From positions 1 to 64,000 of the forward strand of contig NZ_JAHKQE010000038.1 in NCBI RefSeq assembly GCF_018860855.1: a DNA stretch of 64,000 bases, written 5' to 3'. Below are positions 7,990 to 18,704 of the stretch, one piece after another. Within the stretch, counting starts at the first letter, position 1; every line of letters begins with the position of its first letter. The notes beneath the pieces are model-generated. The model did not search any database and was not told the origin of the DNA. It was given only the letters and a program-made list of their open reading frames with translations. The translations under genes and the position numbers were made by a program. This DNA comes from Amphritea atlantica. Lineage in GTDB: Bacteria > Pseudomonadota > Gammaproteobacteria > Pseudomonadales > Balneatricaceae.

Positions 7990-9774
7990 TCAGTGTTGAT
8001 GCTGGCCATATAACCGAGCGTATAATCCATTCTGCTGTAACAACTCAGCGTGATCGCCCTGCTCAGCCACCTGACCATCTTCAAAAACATACACATGGTC
8101 AGCCTGCTTCACGGCGCTTAATCGATGGGCAACGATAATGGTCGTTCGCCCCTGTAAGAAGTGCGCTAAATCTCGGTGTAAGTGATATTCAGTTTCAGCA
8201 TCTAGGGCTGAGGTCGCCTCATCCAAAATCACCACCTTAGGATCGGTCAACACCATCCGTGCGATCGCTAAACGCTGTCGCTGACCACCGGATAACCTCA
8301 CGCCTTGGCGACCCACCATGGTATCTAGCCCCTCATCTAACTGACGGACAAAAGGCTCCAACTGCGCCACCTCGAGTGCTTGCCACAGTTGTTGGTCGCT
8401 GAAGTCACGCCCAAGTGTCAGGTTGCCCCGAATTGAATCATTAAACAGTGCGGGATGCTGCAAAACGGTGGCGACATTTTCCCGCACCCGGTCAAGGCCG
8501 ATCTGTTCCACCGGTACATCATTAAATAGCACCTGCCCGCGTTCCGCCTGATAAAGCCCCAGCAACACCTGCACCAATGTCGACTTACCCCCACCGCTCG
8601 CGCCAACTAAAGCAATCTTCTGCCCTGCGGGAATTTTAAGCGATAGACCTTTGAGTATTTCCTGCCCGTCAATATAACTAAAATGAATATTTTGTAGCTC
8701 GATGGACACCGATGCAGAATCAGAGAAAGGATTTTTCTGGTGCGGATAATCGGGTTCTTCATCCAGCTCCGTCAACCGGTTGATACGCTGCAAGGCCGCT
8801 TTCGCGCCATAAAAAGCATACTGGATACCCAACACCTCTTGTACTGGCCCCATCATAAACCAGAGATAGCCAAATACCGCCATCATCTGACCGATACTAA
8901 GATCGGAAAACACCACCATCCCCATTGATAGCGCTCGAAAGAGATCAAACCCGACCAAAAACACCATAAAACTAAAGCGGTTGGCCGCCTCACTGCGCCA
9001 TTCAAAACGGGTTGAGTGATCACGTAACGAGCGAGCATCACCGATTAATCGTTGCAGATAATGGTTTTCTCGATTAGCCGCTCGAATCTGATAGATCGAC
9101 TCTAACACTTCGGTTAAGCCACCCTGAAATTGCTCGTAGGCACGGTTTTCACGTTTTTTAAGCTCTTTCACCTGCTTGCCGATCAGCATCGTTAGCCAAA
9201 CCACCAGCGGATTTAACAATAAAATAAACAACGCCAGTTGCCAGTTCATCCAGATTAAGACGATGGCCGTACCAATAATGGTTAACAATGCGATTAATAG
9301 CCGACTAACCGATGCCCCCACAAAGCGATCAACGGTATCCAAGTCGGTAATAAAATGAGAACTCACCGAGCCACTGCCCAAGGATTCATATTCAGCCATG
9401 GAGATTCGTTTGAGCCGTTGCAACAAACCCGCCCTGATGCGAAAGATAACCTCCTTGGAAATAATCGAAAATTGTCGCCCCTGCCAGACATTAAAAATCA
9501 GCGCCGCACCGCGTAGAATAATCGTCAACAACAGCACTGCGCTGATATATAACACCGGCCCGGCCCAATCATCGGGAAACAGTTGGAGACATAAACGCAC
9601 CAAAGCTCCGGGCTTATCCAGCAACACTTCATCAACCAACAACGGCATAAGCAGCGGCAACGGCACGCTAGCACAGGTAGCAAGCAGCGCAATCACATTG
9701 GCCTTAATCAATAACGGGCGGTATTCCAGCGCTACACTGAAAATATACTTCCAATTATAGGTCGGCTGATTCAT
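7990..9774 (-). CDS. ABC transporter, fused permease and ATPase (MsbA/MdlB-type exporter)
   Basis: A half-transporter that should work as a homodimer in the inner membrane. The N-terminal 330 residues hold about six membrane segments of the ABC exporter fold. The nucleotide-binding domain has Walker A GASGGGKST (around 390), signature LSGGQRQR (around 490), Walker B VVILDEATSALD and the switch His in IIVAHRLS. The substrate cannot be read from sequence; lipid, peptide or drug export are all possible. It is not an obvious msbA because no lpxK adjoins it. It lies between bolA (73 bases upstream) and the clsB-like gene. Confidence 0.9.
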   Translation of the reverse strand: MNQPTYNWKYIFSVALEYRPLLIKANVIALLATCASVPLPLLMPLLVDEVLLDKPGALVRLCLQLFPDDWAGPVLYISAVLLLTIILRGAALIFNVWQGRQFSIISKEVIFRIRAGLLQRLKRISMAEYESLGSGSVSSHFITDLDTVDRFVGASVSRLLIALLTIIGTAIVLIWMNWQLALFILLLNPLVVWLTMLIGKQVKELKKRENRAYEQFQGGLTEVLESIYQIRAANRENHYLQRLIGDARSLRDHSTRFEWRSEAANRFSFMVFLVGFDLFRALSMGMVVFSDLSIGQMMAVFGYLWFMMGPVQEVLGIQYAFYGAKAALQRINRLTELDEEPDYPHQKNPFSDSASVSIELQNIHFSYIDGQEILKGLSLKIPAGQKIALVGASGGGKSTLVQVLLGLYQAERGQVLFNDVPVEQIGLDRVRENVATVLQHPALFNDSIRGNLTLGRDFSDQQLWQALEVAQLEPFVRQLDEGLDTMVGRQGVRLSGGQRQRLAIARMVLTDPKVVILDEATSALDAETEYHLHRDLAHFLQGRTTIIVAHRLSAVKQADHVYVFEDGQVAEQGDHAELLQQNGLYARLYGQHQH

Positions 9775-9847
9775 GCAGGGTCATATCCCTTGGCAGTGTG
9801 ACGGAGGTAACTATCGATGGATGCGGGCAATGATTTTAAGCATGCCA

Positions 9848-10165
9848 TCAATGGTCGCTTTTCGAGCCACCCATACAGCTAGGCGACTGAGGAATATCGC
9901 CATTTTTTTCCTGCCACTCTGCCACGGTATACAGATGCAGCGCCAGCGCATGAATAGGGTTATTCATCAATTCTGACAGCAACCCATAAATCATCTGATG
10001 CCGAGCGACAGCCCGCTTCCCCTCAAAATCATCCGCCACCACGGCCAATTTAAAGTGACTTTCGGTGGCAGGCCCACTGTGCATATGGCTTTCATTTTCA
10101 ATCACAAGATGCTGTAACCCTAACCCCTGGCTCAAACGTTGCTCAATCGCGGTTGCAATACTCAT
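9848..10165 (-). CDS. bolA: BolA family protein
   Basis: A 105-residue BolA-fold protein. The family core is clear: HLVIENESHMHSGP, FKLAVVADDFEGKRAVARHQMIY, and IHALALHLYTVAEW. The HSGP histidine region and the C-terminal invariant His can bind a [2Fe-2S] cluster together with a monothiol glutaredoxin. BolA proteins also act as morphology or stress regulators. It starts 17 bases after the DUF3422 gene, so they are probably one transcript. Confidence 0.92.
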   Translation of the reverse strand: MSIATAIEQRLSQGLGLQHLVIENESHMHSGPATESHFKLAVVADDFEGKRAVARHQMIYGLLSELMNNPIHALALHLYTVAEWQEKNGDIPQSPSCMGGSKSDH

Positions 10166-10182
10166 ATCGATCCTGATCTGGT

Positions 10183-11520
10183 TTATTTGGTTTTATCCGC
10201 CGAATCGGCAGCTAATTTGCTAAATTTGGAATGAATTCGCCGGGTAAGCAGCGCCACCGTCACAATGACTAGCGGCATGGAGATCCCCAGCGAGAGGCTT
10301 TTGTTAATATGCAGCCCCTGATCATATAACACGTCAATGAAGATTTTCACCAGCCCGATAGTGTAATAACTGATTGCCGCGACGGACAGTCCTTCAACGG
10401 TATGCTGCATCATTAATTGAATCCGCGAACGACGATCCATCGAACTAAGCAGCTCTTGGTTTTGCCCCTGAATCGACAGTTCGACCTGGGTGCGCAGCAT
10501 ATCACTCACCCGGTCGATACGGCGTGACAGATCTTCTAAACGGTCGGCGGTGGCTTTACAGGTACGTACAGCGGGAATCATCCGCCGCGTGATAAACTCT
10601 TGCAATGTCAGGTGACCCGACACCTCGTCTTCACGTAGGTCAGCCAAACGCTGCATCACTAAATCCTGATAGGCATTGGTGGCATTAAAGCGAAAGGTGG
10701 AACGGGCACGGTAGGCCTCGACGCGTGAAGCTAAGTGAATCAAGCGACCCAACAGTTCCCGCTCATCCCGACACTTTTCATCATCATATTCCTCGACCGA
10801 CAAAATCTGTGTTAACTCAGCCAACTGCTGATCCATCAACTGTAGCTGTGGGCCGATGGAACGTGCCATCGGCAATCCCAGCAAGGTCATCAGACGATAG
10901 GATTCAATCTCCAGCAAACGTTGAATCAAACGCCCTAGCTGACTGTCACTCATCTCCCGGTTGTAAATCAGAAACCGACCGTAGCCATCCTCATGCATCC
11001 GGTATGTCGTCCACACCTGAGCCGCCCCTTGGGATGGCTGGCTACCCACCAGACGCATAGACTCGAAATGTTTTTTGACTTCAGGAATCGCCGGTTCGCC
11101 ACACCCTCGAACATCTTCAATAGACATATGAAATGCAGCCACCACCTCGCCACTAATCCCTTCTAGCCACCCCTCAGGAAGATGACTAATACCGGTTTCA
11201 GCAAAGGGATCACTCGACTTCCCGCCCAACCAGATAAAGGTATAGGAGACAAACTCCATGTGCTTTTCCCAGCGAACCTGAAGATCACCAAACTGATGCT
11301 GAAAACAGGGCAGATCCTCCTTAGGAACAGCACCACCCAGAATCCGGCACAACTGTTGTAAATGAGTAAACTGCTCAGCCTTTTGCTGTTCGCTACAAAC
11401 AACTGAAAGATGGGAAATGCGCGCCGGACTGGGGATAACCTGGAAAGGCCGTGAGTGCATCTCTTCATACAGCGACTCGCGCAATGGATGCATATTAAGC
11501 TGATGAGAACTTGTCGACAT
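10183..11520 (-). CDS. DUF3422 family membrane protein
   Basis: A 445-residue member of the uncharacterised DUF3422 family. The N terminus LRESLYEEMHSRPFQVIPSP is the family hallmark, followed by a soluble alpha/beta part and a long helical, coiled-coil-like section (about 250-375) rich in Arg and Glu. Two C-terminal membrane segments (around 380-430) close the protein, so it is probably an inner membrane protein with a large cytoplasmic domain. No function is established. It heads the apparent DUF3422-bolA-ABC-clsB transcript. Confidence 0.88.
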   Translation of the reverse strand: MSTSSHQLNMHPLRESLYEEMHSRPFQVIPSPARISHLSVVCSEQQKAEQFTHLQQLCRILGGAVPKEDLPCFQHQFGDLQVRWEKHMEFVSYTFIWLGGKSSDPFAETGISHLPEGWLEGISGEVVAAFHMSIEDVRGCGEPAIPEVKKHFESMRLVGSQPSQGAAQVWTTYRMHEDGYGRFLIYNREMSDSQLGRLIQRLLEIESYRLMTLLGLPMARSIGPQLQLMDQQLAELTQILSVEEYDDEKCRDERELLGRLIHLASRVEAYRARSTFRFNATNAYQDLVMQRLADLREDEVSGHLTLQEFITRRMIPAVRTCKATADRLEDLSRRIDRVSDMLRTQVELSIQGQNQELLSSMDRRSRIQLMMQHTVEGLSVAAISYYTIGLVKIFIDVLYDQGLHINKSLSLGISMPLVIVTVALLTRRIHSKFSKLAADSADKTK

Positions 11521-11613
11521 CGAACTACCTGTTAACCATTAACAAAACACTATTCTCAGGGATTCGCGCGTATTAAAGCAACCATCCTGAAGACCTACAT
11601 CTAAAAGGTGATA

Positions 11614-11967
11614 TTAATCCACCAAAGGTGCCAGCAGTAATGGCTCCTGTAACAGATCAACCGCTATCACTTGAGGGATAACCTCAAACCATTGGTGAAA
11701 CAGGCCGAGAGTACGCTGCTCAGGCCAATGATCACCAAACTCATCCCACGCGGCCAACTCATTCTCAAAGATACTGCCATAATGCTGGGCCAGTTGCTCA
11801 GTGATATCGCCCTCACTCTGAAACTCTCCCGCTAAATAAACACTACCCTCAGCGCGATGATCGGCAAGGCTCATGACCTGATTCAATTCATCTTGCTGCT
11901 GGTTAGCCCAATCGACAAACGGCTGACGTGGCAGCACCGCAAATCCCGAACGGTTAATTAGTTTCAT
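11614..11967 (-). CDS. Conserved-looking hypothetical protein, 117 residues
   Basis: I do not recognise this family. The protein is acidic and soluble, with no signal peptide or membrane segment; it begins MKLINRSGFAVLPRQPFVDW and has two aromatic stretches (FENELAAWDEFGDHWP, LGLFHQWFEV). An orderly length and a start near an AGCCTCT leader support a real gene. It is divergent from the 245-residue orphan, with 65 bases between the two starts, and precedes the DUF3422 gene by 93 bases. Confidence 0.65.
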   Translation of the reverse strand: MKLINRSGFAVLPRQPFVDWANQQQDELNQVMSLADHRAEGSVYLAGEFQSEGDITEQLAQHYGSIFENELAAWDEFGDHWPEQRTLGLFHQWFEVIPQVIAVDLLQEPLLLAPLVD

Positions 11968-12032
11968 AGAGGCTTCTCCCGACTTCAGCTAAACTAGAGG
12001 CCAGCATTATAACCCCAGCCTTTGAGATGTGA

Positions 12033-12770
12033 ATGAATATCCGCTGCCTGCCCCATCTGAATACCAAACAAGCGTGGCTTAACTTCTGTAAAAGAGAGAC
12101 TTCCTGCTGTTTTACCGAACAGCCCGAGGCGATGGTCGACTTTCAAACCACCTATCTGATGATCACCGTACTGGAACGAAACACCCGACACGGCAAACAG
12201 GCGATAAAATATAGCCTTGGTTCTCGCTCCTCGATGGCCCCCGCGTGGAAGTTTATTCAGGCCTGTGACTTTAATCTCGAAATGATGATCGACGGGTTAG
12301 CGCAAATCAACTTTGATGGCAATGTGCGTGACAACTCATTATTGAAAGCCCATACCGACCTCACGGTGCGCAAGTTTTTTTCCCGCGACCGCTCAATCAT
12401 CTCACCGGGCAATCTTGGCCGACTCACGCCGCTGACTGAAGCACCATCGCACTGGGAACTGCGCCACCTAGCTTGTCTGCTGGCCAATCAGCAATACCAA
12501 GATATGCGCACCGAGCAACTAGCGCTGCCGGGTAACGATCAGTTTATGGTTGAATTTAGAGGAATACCCACACCGGAAGTGCAGGGAATGTTAGTTGAAA
12601 TTATTAATCAACCGGACATATGGGCTGTTCGACCGCACCCAAACGACTCTACCCGTCTGATTATTTTGCGCCAAGACACGCCACTGTGTAGCTTCGAGCC
12701 AAGTTTTCGCCCCCCAAAACCAAAAATTGCCCAACGGGGAACCCGCTGGACAACATCGACGAACACTTAA
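12033..12770 (+). CDS. Hypothetical protein, 245 residues
   Basis: Unrecognised soluble protein without signal peptide, membrane segment or catalytic motif that I can name. The region from residue 34 (MVDFQTTYLMITVLERN) to about 210 looks like a genuine globular domain; the last 25 residues are Pro/Lys/Thr-rich and probably disordered. The nearby opposite-strand frames are short, so this is the coding strand. It converges on the SMC operon, its stop being 48 bases from the end of jetC. Although it lies where jetD might be expected, it is on the opposite strand and shows no Toprim-like motif. Confidence 0.6.
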   Translation: MNIRCLPHLNTKQAWLNFCKRETSCCFTEQPEAMVDFQTTYLMITVLERNTRHGKQAIKYSLGSRSSMAPAWKFIQACDFNLEMMIDGLAQINFDGNVRDNSLLKAHTDLTVRKFFSRDRSIISPGNLGRLTPLTEAPSHWELRHLACLLANQQYQDMRTEQLALPGNDQFMVEFRGIPTPEVQGMLVEIINQPDIWAVRPHPNDSTRLIILRQDTPLCSFEPSFRPPKPKIAQRGTRWTTSTNT

Positions 12771-12818
12771 CCCATCACTAATGAAAATGACAAATCAAAA
12801 AAACCTACTAGCTGTGCA

Positions 12819-15800
12819 TTAAGCAGGCATTAAATCATCCTCTTCGCCCTCAGTTTTTTCGATCAACCGATAAGGGTTATCAGAATTGAGTAGCTCCTTG
12901 CCGTTGGTGGTTGGGAACTCCACATCAATATCCACAATCCGGCCATCTCGGCAGACATTGATAATGGTATCCATGGTGGTCGCCATCAGCGAATACTTAT
13001 CATCCGGCGCCGCAATCAGCGTCTGCAAGCCTAAATCGCTCATAAAGCCCAGTGAAGTCACGGTGTTTTCTGCATCCAATTTATTGAAGGCTTCATCGAA
13101 AACCGACAGGCTAATACCGCCCAACGTGACACCATCTGCGCTATCCCGAAGACGATAGGTCGCCCCCATTGCAGCGGCAATTGCCACATAAAATGGCACC
13201 TGGTGCTCACCACCAGAACCGGTTTTAATCCGCTGAGACAGGGTTGTTTTGCGGTTACCGTCTAGGTCTTTAACCACCAATTCAAAGTTGTAGAAGTTAC
13301 GGTAATCCTGCAGCAAACTGCTTTCACCCTCATCCTTCAACACTTCATGAATCTTAGCCAGCGCGTCTTGGTGCGGACGTTTTTCATCATATTTGAAGTC
13401 AAACAGTGAACCGACATTCGCCTGATCCATGCGGGTATAGGCTTCAACCAACTCAAGAATGTCTTTCAATTCAGGGTTAGGCATCATTTCAAAACTATAC
13501 ATCTCGCGATGGAATGGACGGTTTTTAAGGTGCGCATTCAGTTCGCGAATCAGCTCTTTAATCTTATCGATCTGATCTTTAAGGTGCGCCACAAAGTCTG
13601 AACGGAATGAAGTTTCAGCCTCTAGCCTAGCGCGCTCAGCTTTTTCGGTGTATTCCGCCAGTTCACTATCACGCAACGACTGAATCGTGTCATCAACAAA
13701 CTGTGCTAACTGCTCATGGGATGAATCTTCACTCACTTTATCCAAGTCCTGATGACTCAGGCCTGAACCATGGTAGCGAGCCTTATACTGAGCCACACCA
13801 TCACGGACAATATTCTTTTTACGTTCTACCAAGGCCAGCTCGGATTGCGCTTTCTTGGCCGACTCGAAGATAATCCGGTCCAAATCGCCAGAGCAGGACT
13901 CGTCCATATAGTCGCGTTTTTCTTGGGCCGACTGGGCATCAAAGTTTGCATCCGCTTCGCATCGAGTACGCGCGTTTGCATGCTCACCCAGCTCATTATC
14001 CAACACCTCAAGAGAGGCATTGTCTTTAATCAAACTAGTGCGGGTAGACTGTAGCTGATCCATCAGTTTTTTCTGGGCAAGCTGGGTAGCTTTTTGTGCC
14101 TCGACCAGATCACCAATCCGCTTCTGGATACCGCTGTCATCTTGGTTACGCAGGTCGGTAATACCTTGACGATAACCTTCGATCTCGGTTTGCAGCATCT
14201 CCCGCTGATTTACTAGATCAAAGGTGCGCTCGGTCACACCGGTCAGTGCAGCGGTCATGCGGATCAAGTTTTCTCGCAGGCTATCCAGCGCTTCATGATC
14301 TTTATTCAACGCACTGAACTCAGCCATCATCTGATCAACTTGACGATCCTGCTGCTGCAACTGGTGCTGACGTCGACCGCCACCACTGCCCATCATCGGC
14401 GCCTCTTCACGGATCGAAGTGGTGGTGCCTTCGGTTTGCAGCATGCAATCGTAGGTTAAGGCACGCTCTTGCTTCAGCAGCTGGCTTTCGGTTTCAACCG
14501 CCATCACCCCGCCCAACGCACGGTTCATATAGGCCAGGGCATCGTCGCTCTGACAATCAACAAACTGCGCTAACGAGCCAGGCTTAGAACGGTTAAGCCA
14601 CTCATGGGACTTAGTGGTATTAACGACTCGACAACCTTTCAGATGACGACCCTTGCGACGATAGAGAGTGATCGCTTCTTTTACTCGATCAGGATCTACA
14701 ATCAATGCTTCACGTCGCGCCCCAAGAAAACTTTCGATCGCAATGCGCCATTTCTCATCATTGATATCGACCAACTCACAGATAGGCGTGGAATCGATGC
14801 CATAATCTTTTAACAGCTGCATCAATTCACGGGTATTACGGCGCAAAGGCGCGCGCCCCTCTTTTAGCTGTTCAACGGCACTTTTCTGATTCTGAATCTC
14901 ACTGCGCAGCTCATTCATACGAATTACCGAGGATTCAAAACGGCGCGCAATCTCTCGCCGCACGGAGTCCACCGAGGCTTTCAGCTGGTTCAGATTGTTA
15001 TCCACATCCACCGGTGCCTGAGGCCAGGTTTCGGCCATCATATCTTCACCGGAGCGCCATAGCTCAACCGAATCTTTAACCACCGGAATAAAACTATCCG
15101 GCAGGTATTGCTCATAGTTAGCAAAACTCACAGCCGAGCGCAGCAATGAATACACATGCTGGACTTTCTCTTTCACCACATTCAGCTCATGCTGACGCGC
15201 ATCGATGGAGTTTTCCAGCGCTTTGACTTTATGCGCACTGTCGGTGTTATTCAGTTCGGCACGAGTATTCGCCAGCGACTGCATAATCTCGTTGAGCTCT
15301 TCACTCTTCGTTTCAAGATTGGTTTGCAGCGTGGTCTCTTTGACCTGATTAACCTCAAGCCGCTCTTGCGCTTCCTCTTTTTTCAGATCGGCGTGTTCAA
15401 AGCGGGTTTCATGCACCACCCATTCATACTCGACCGAGTTCTTAACGTTACGATCGATCCCTTTACACTGCTCCTGAACCTTCTCCAGTTCATCAATGCG
15501 ATTTGAGACTTCGCGGGTTTTCTGCTCCATCGCTCGATATTCATCCAGCGATTTGCGAAAGCCGCCTACATGGACAATATTTTCATCGAGGACAAATTCG
15601 CGAATAAATCGAGTAGGGCTGTTGATCGGTATAAATTTCAACGCATTACGAAAGTTTTTCACAAACTTTTCATCATCGTTGGGCATCTGCTGATCGTAAC
15701 TAAGTTCTGTCACCAGCTCGCGAATAAACCGGTTAGCCCGTTTCTCTAACTTCATCTCGGGGCACTGTTTCAGCAGACTTTCTTTAACCACCGGCCACTC

Positions 15801-16253
15801 TTTCGGCAAGCGACCACCATCCTGCTTAACGGTAAAATCTTCGAGGCTGACGGAAAAGTCAGGCAGAATAAAACGCCCTAAAATATCTTCTTCAGGAGAA
15901 GATAGCGATGCACTGATCGCCAAGCCTACGCAGGTCTCTTTACCGGTTTCGGTATCGAAGAAACTGAGTGCCAGATAACTAACGGAATCCTGCCGAGCAT
16001 TCTCTTTTTTACCCAGGTCATCCATAAAGCCAAGACAGTAGGTACGCAGGCTACGCTCACTCTTCTCACCGGCACTGGCGTTAAAGCTAAGAAACTTTTT
16101 GTTGCCGCCCATCAACACCGTCTGGATCGCATCCAACAATGAGGATTTACCCGAACCGTTCGGGCCAATCACCGCCACATTGCCCTTAATCGGAATTTCG
16201 ACGGCGCCCAGTACATACCAGTTCACCAGCACCATTCTATTGAGCTGTTTCAT
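12819..16253 (-). CDS. jetC: MukB/JetC-like SMC ATPase (SbcC/MukB-like Walker B domain)
   Basis: The motor subunit of an MksBEF/Wadjet-type condensin. Walker [10 protein letters not shown] is at residues 30-38. Long heptad-rich stretches at about 230-420 and 640-940 form the coiled-coil arms, separated by a hinge region (about 470-600). At the C terminus are the signature [10 protein letters not shown] (around 1012) and Walker B with catalytic Glu in [12 protein letters not shown] (around 1050). Its length of 1144 fits JetC/MksB, not MukB (about 1480). It overlaps jetB by 4 bases (ATGA). In JetABCD the complex extrudes DNA loops and JetD cuts circular plasmids; no jetD follows here, so a chromosome organisation role is equally likely. 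Confidence 0.85.
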   Translation of the reverse strand: MKQLNRMVLVNWYVLGAVEIPIKGNVAVIGPNGSGKSSLLDAIQTVLMGGNKKFLSFNASAGEKSERSLRTYCLGFMDDLGKKENARQDSVSYLALSFFDTETGKETCVGLAISASLSSPEEDILGRFILPDFSVSLEDFTVKQDGGRLPKEWPVVKESLLKQCPEMKLEKRANRFIRELVTELSYDQQMPNDDEKFVKNFRNALKFIPINSPTRFIREFVLDENIVHVGGFRKSLDEYRAMEQKTREVSNRIDELEKVQEQCKGIDRNVKNSVEYEWVVHETRFEHADLKKEEAQERLEVNQVKETTLQTNLETKSEELNEIMQSLANTRAELNNTDSAHKVKALENSIDARQHELNVVKEKVQHVYSLLRSAVSFANYEQYLPDSFIPVVKDSVELWRSGEDMMAETWPQAPVDVDNNLNQLKASVDSVRREIARRFESSVIRMNELRSEIQNQKSAVEQLKEGRAPLRRNTRELMQLLKDYGIDSTPICELVDINDEKWRIAIESFLGARREALIVDPDRVKEAITLYRRKGRHLKGCRVVNTTKSHEWLNRSKPGSLAQFVDCQSDDALAYMNRALGGVMAVETESQLLKQERALTYDCMLQTEGTTTSIREEAPMMGSGGGRRQHQLQQQDRQVDQMMAEFSALNKDHEALDSLRENLIRMTAALTGVTERTFDLVNQREMLQTEIEGYRQGITDLRNQDDSGIQKRIGDLVEAQKATQLAQKKLMDQLQSTRTSLIKDNASLEVLDNELGEHANARTRCEADANFDAQSAQEKRDYMDESCSGDLDRIIFESAKKAQSELALVERKKNIVRDGVAQYKARYHGSGLSHQDLDKVSEDSSHEQLAQFVDDTIQSLRDSELAEYTEKAERARLEAETSFRSDFVAHLKDQIDKIKELIRELNAHLKNRPFHREMYSFEMMPNPELKDILELVEAYTRMDQANVGSLFDFKYDEKRPHQDALAKIHEVLKDEGESSLLQDYRNFYNFELVVKDLDGNRKTTLSQRIKTGSGGEHQVPFYVAIAAAMGATYRLRDSADGVTLGGISLSVFDEAFNKLDAENTVTSLGFMSDLGLQTLIAAPDDKYSLMATTMDTIINVCRDGRIVDIDVEFPTTNGKELLNSDNPYRLIEKTEGEEDDLMPA

Positions 16254-17080
16254 GAGCGGTTCTCCTCGGCGGCCGTATCGGTATGATTGACTTCGGTTGC
16301 CGTTTCTTCAGCGGCGCTGTCGGCATTTTCATTTGCTTCAGCGACATGGTTTTCAGCGGCATGGGTTTCAGCAACAGGCTCAATCTCAGGCGTTGGCGCG
16401 TCTGCATCATCAGTCGCGCTATCAACCGCAGTATCGGTTTGCACCTCTGGCTGCGTTTGATCATCCTCTGTTGCCGTTTTTGCGGGTAACTCATCATCCC
16501 GCTCTTCGCACAGTGCTTCGAGCTGCCCGATAAAGTCCTCCACCACTACCTGACGAATAGATGGATTAATGGTTAACGGAATATTCTTAGGATCGGTTTC
16601 ATGCGGCTTGCCCCGCTCAATCACCCCGTGCCGGCTAAACAGCGACAACAGTTCTTTTAACCGCGTCTCATTAGGGATTTCACGCCCAGTGAGGTTTTCA
16701 TATAGCGTCAGCAAATCATTGGTGGTGATATAAGCTCGACCGGCTTCTACATCAAAGGCTTCCAGTTTTTGCTCATACTGTTGACGCAAGCACAGCAGAA
16801 ACAGAGACTCATCCAACTTCAAACGCATAAAGCGCTCTTCACCTTTAGGCAGGATGCCTAAATAGGCTTCATCCGGTTGATAAATCAATGACCAGCCAAT
16901 TGCCGCAAACAGATTAGTAAAGTAATCGATATGGGACGCCACAAGGAAATAGCTATCGCGATGCCCAGAGCGTTCAGAATAGAGGAACTGATTTACCAGC
17001 AGCATATTGGCCGCATGGACGAAATCTTCTTCCTGGTACTGATCGCTACGACCGATGATTTTCTGCAGATCACCCAGCAT
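16250..17080 (-). CDS. jetB: MksE/JetB-like condensin subunit with acidic tail (DUF4194)
   Basis: The KITE-type subunit that binds the kleisin JetA/MksF and the SMC heads. Residues 1 to about 185 form the winged-helix body ([48 protein letters not shown]). The last ~95 residues are low-complexity, rich in Ala, Glu, Asp and Thr, and probably disordered. I chose ATG 17080, whose first base is the last base of the jetA stop (TAATG) and which has AGAGGAAAG just upstream, over GTG at 17113. It is translationally coupled to both neighbours. Confidence 0.82.
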   Translation of the reverse strand: MLGDLQKIIGRSDQYQEEDFVHAANMLLVNQFLYSERSGHRDSYFLVASHIDYFTNLFAAIGWSLIYQPDEAYLGILPKGEERFMRLKLDESLFLLCLRQQYEQKLEAFDVEAGRAYITTNDLLTLYENLTGREIPNETRLKELLSLFSRHGVIERGKPHETDPKNIPLTINPSIRQVVVEDFIGQLEALCEERDDELPAKTATEDDQTQPEVQTDTAVDSATDDADAPTPEIEPVAETHAAENHVAEANENADSAAEETATEVNHTDTAAEENRS

Positions 17081-18486
17081 TATACTTTCCTCTGAATACT
17101 GAAATCGCGACACTCAACCATATCCGCGACATTGACATAATTATCTTCAAACTTAATTTCATACTTATTGGCCGTGCCCCGCCCTTTCTTACCCAGCGAG
17201 CGCATATGCCGCAGATAACTGAAGCAGATGTAATCCTCAATACACTCAATGGTGAAATCGGTAGCGCAGATCACTTTTCTATCTAAAAGATGGCGCTCGA
17301 CATAGAGCTCGATATTTTCCGGCTTCACTTCGCGACGCGCTTTATACTCTTTAAACAGCTGGCGCATCTCCAGCACCCGCGGATCGATCTCTACGGGGCG
17401 AATCACCCGTGGCTTAGTTTCAACCCGACGCTTAATCGGTGAACGCACACTACCCGGTGCCAAGAACGCCACACCGTCAAGCGTATCAACATGCGGTATG
17501 ACACGATCATCGAGCTTAGATACATCGGAGATCAGCCGCGACAGCCGTGAACTCATGCCCGGTGTAGTCTTATCCATATAACGAACCGTATCCGCCACTC
17601 GCTTCTCGAGACGGTAACGGAAATCATCGATCGTGGCTAAACGCTGATCGACCGACTCAAAAATACGGATAATCCGATTGATATGGCTATGCACCATCGC
17701 TTCGGCATCGACAAAGTTCAGTTCAAACTGTTCCTGATAATGCTTAGTGAGCTTCTCGACCTTGAGCGGATCAAATTGCAGATCCCGCAGCATAGAGAGG
17801 ATCTGCCGCCGAAAACGGAACGGGTTGTTCTTGGTTTTCAGGGTTTTGTAGTCAGATACCAATATGTGGGCAACAAAGCGATCGAAGAAACTGCGGACGA
17901 TCTCCTGTGGATTCGAGGTCGCCGCCAAACTGATCTTTAGCTCTCGTAAACCCAGCATCATATCGGTCAGGTGAGCGCTGAAATCAGCCGCGGTTTGGGC
18001 CGCTTCCTGCAAGGTAATACCACGCCCCGAGGGGTCGCTGATCGCAGATTCCAGAGAGCTCAAAACGTTGAGAACCGCCCCACCATAACTGCGTTTTTCC
18101 AGCTCATTAATGCCGACTAGCGTCCGTAGCAGATAACTAATCGCTGGCGACAGCAGCACAAAGGTGCGATAGATCCGCTGCTCCTCTTCAAGCCAGCCGG
18201 TATCCACCAACCGGCGATAAATACGGTTGGTATATTCCGCCGTTGAGCGAGGAAGCTCTTGCCGTTCCGCCTCGGACTCGCCCTCTTCTGGCTCCCAGCG
18301 CCGCACGCCAAGGCGCACTACGGTATCCTCGATACAGGAACGAATCAGATCTTTAGGCACGAACGGATCAACCAGATCTTCATCGAAGAACTGATCAGCA
18401 AGATCCAGAAGAACCGCCTCGTAGATATGTTTATTTTGCCCCGATAAAGGAACAAATATTGTTTCGGGAAGCTTTTTAAAAAGCAT
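17080..18486 (-). CDS. jetA: MksF/JetA-like kleisin subunit (Wadjet JetA family)
   Basis: The first gene of the operon and the likely kleisin that bridges the SMC heads. The N terminus from ATG 18486 ([20 protein letters not shown]) matches the usual JetA start; the frame also allows TTG at 18537 without a better ribosome site. A winged-helix region ([17 protein letters not shown]) is followed by helical segments and a C-terminal winged-helix-like part ending SIQRKV. JetA is the MukF analogue of Wadjet systems. A strong terminator separates it from ycaO upstream, so the operon should have its own promoter in 18487-18610. Confidence 0.82.
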   Translation of the reverse strand: MLFKKLPETIFVPLSGQNKHIYEAVLLDLADQFFDEDLVDPFVPKDLIRSCIEDTVVRLGVRRWEPEEGESEAERQELPRSTAEYTNRIYRRLVDTGWLEEEQRIYRTFVLLSPAISYLLRTLVGINELEKRSYGGAVLNVLSSLESAISDPSGRGITLQEAAQTAADFSAHLTDMMLGLRELKISLAATSNPQEIVRSFFDRFVAHILVSDYKTLKTKNNPFRFRRQILSMLRDLQFDPLKVEKLTKHYQEQFELNFVDAEAMVHSHINRIIRIFESVDQRLATIDDFRYRLEKRVADTVRYMDKTTPGMSSRLSRLISDVSKLDDRVIPHVDTLDGVAFLAPGSVRSPIKRRVETKPRVIRPVEIDPRVLEMRQLFKEYKARREVKPENIELYVERHLLDRKVICATDFTIECIEDYICFSYLRHMRSLGKKGRGTANKYEIKFEDNYVNVADMVECRDFSIQRKV

Positions 18487-18610
18487 CTCAGCTAAAATCT
18501 CCGGGCACGCTGTCGGGGAAGGTAGAAATAAGTCCAAATGAGTTCTTTACGGACCACTTCCTTAATAAGGTTACCGATGATAGCGGAAATAGCCACACTG
18601 ACCAAGTGGC

Positions 18611-18645
18611 AAAAAAGGCTGCTCAGCAGGAGTCAGCCTTTTTTT
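18611..18645. terminator. Bidirectional rho-independent terminator between ycaO and jetA
   Basis: AAAAAAGGCTG (18611-18621) pairs with CAGCCTTTTTT (18634-18644). On the minus strand it follows ycaO and precedes jetA, insulating the SMC operon. An internal CTGCT/AGCAG pairing competes slightly. Confidence 0.88.
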
Positions 18646-18704
18646 AAAAACTGCTTTTAAAAGTCCTTTTAAATCAAAAAGATAAAATACTGATTAATGT
18701 TTAA

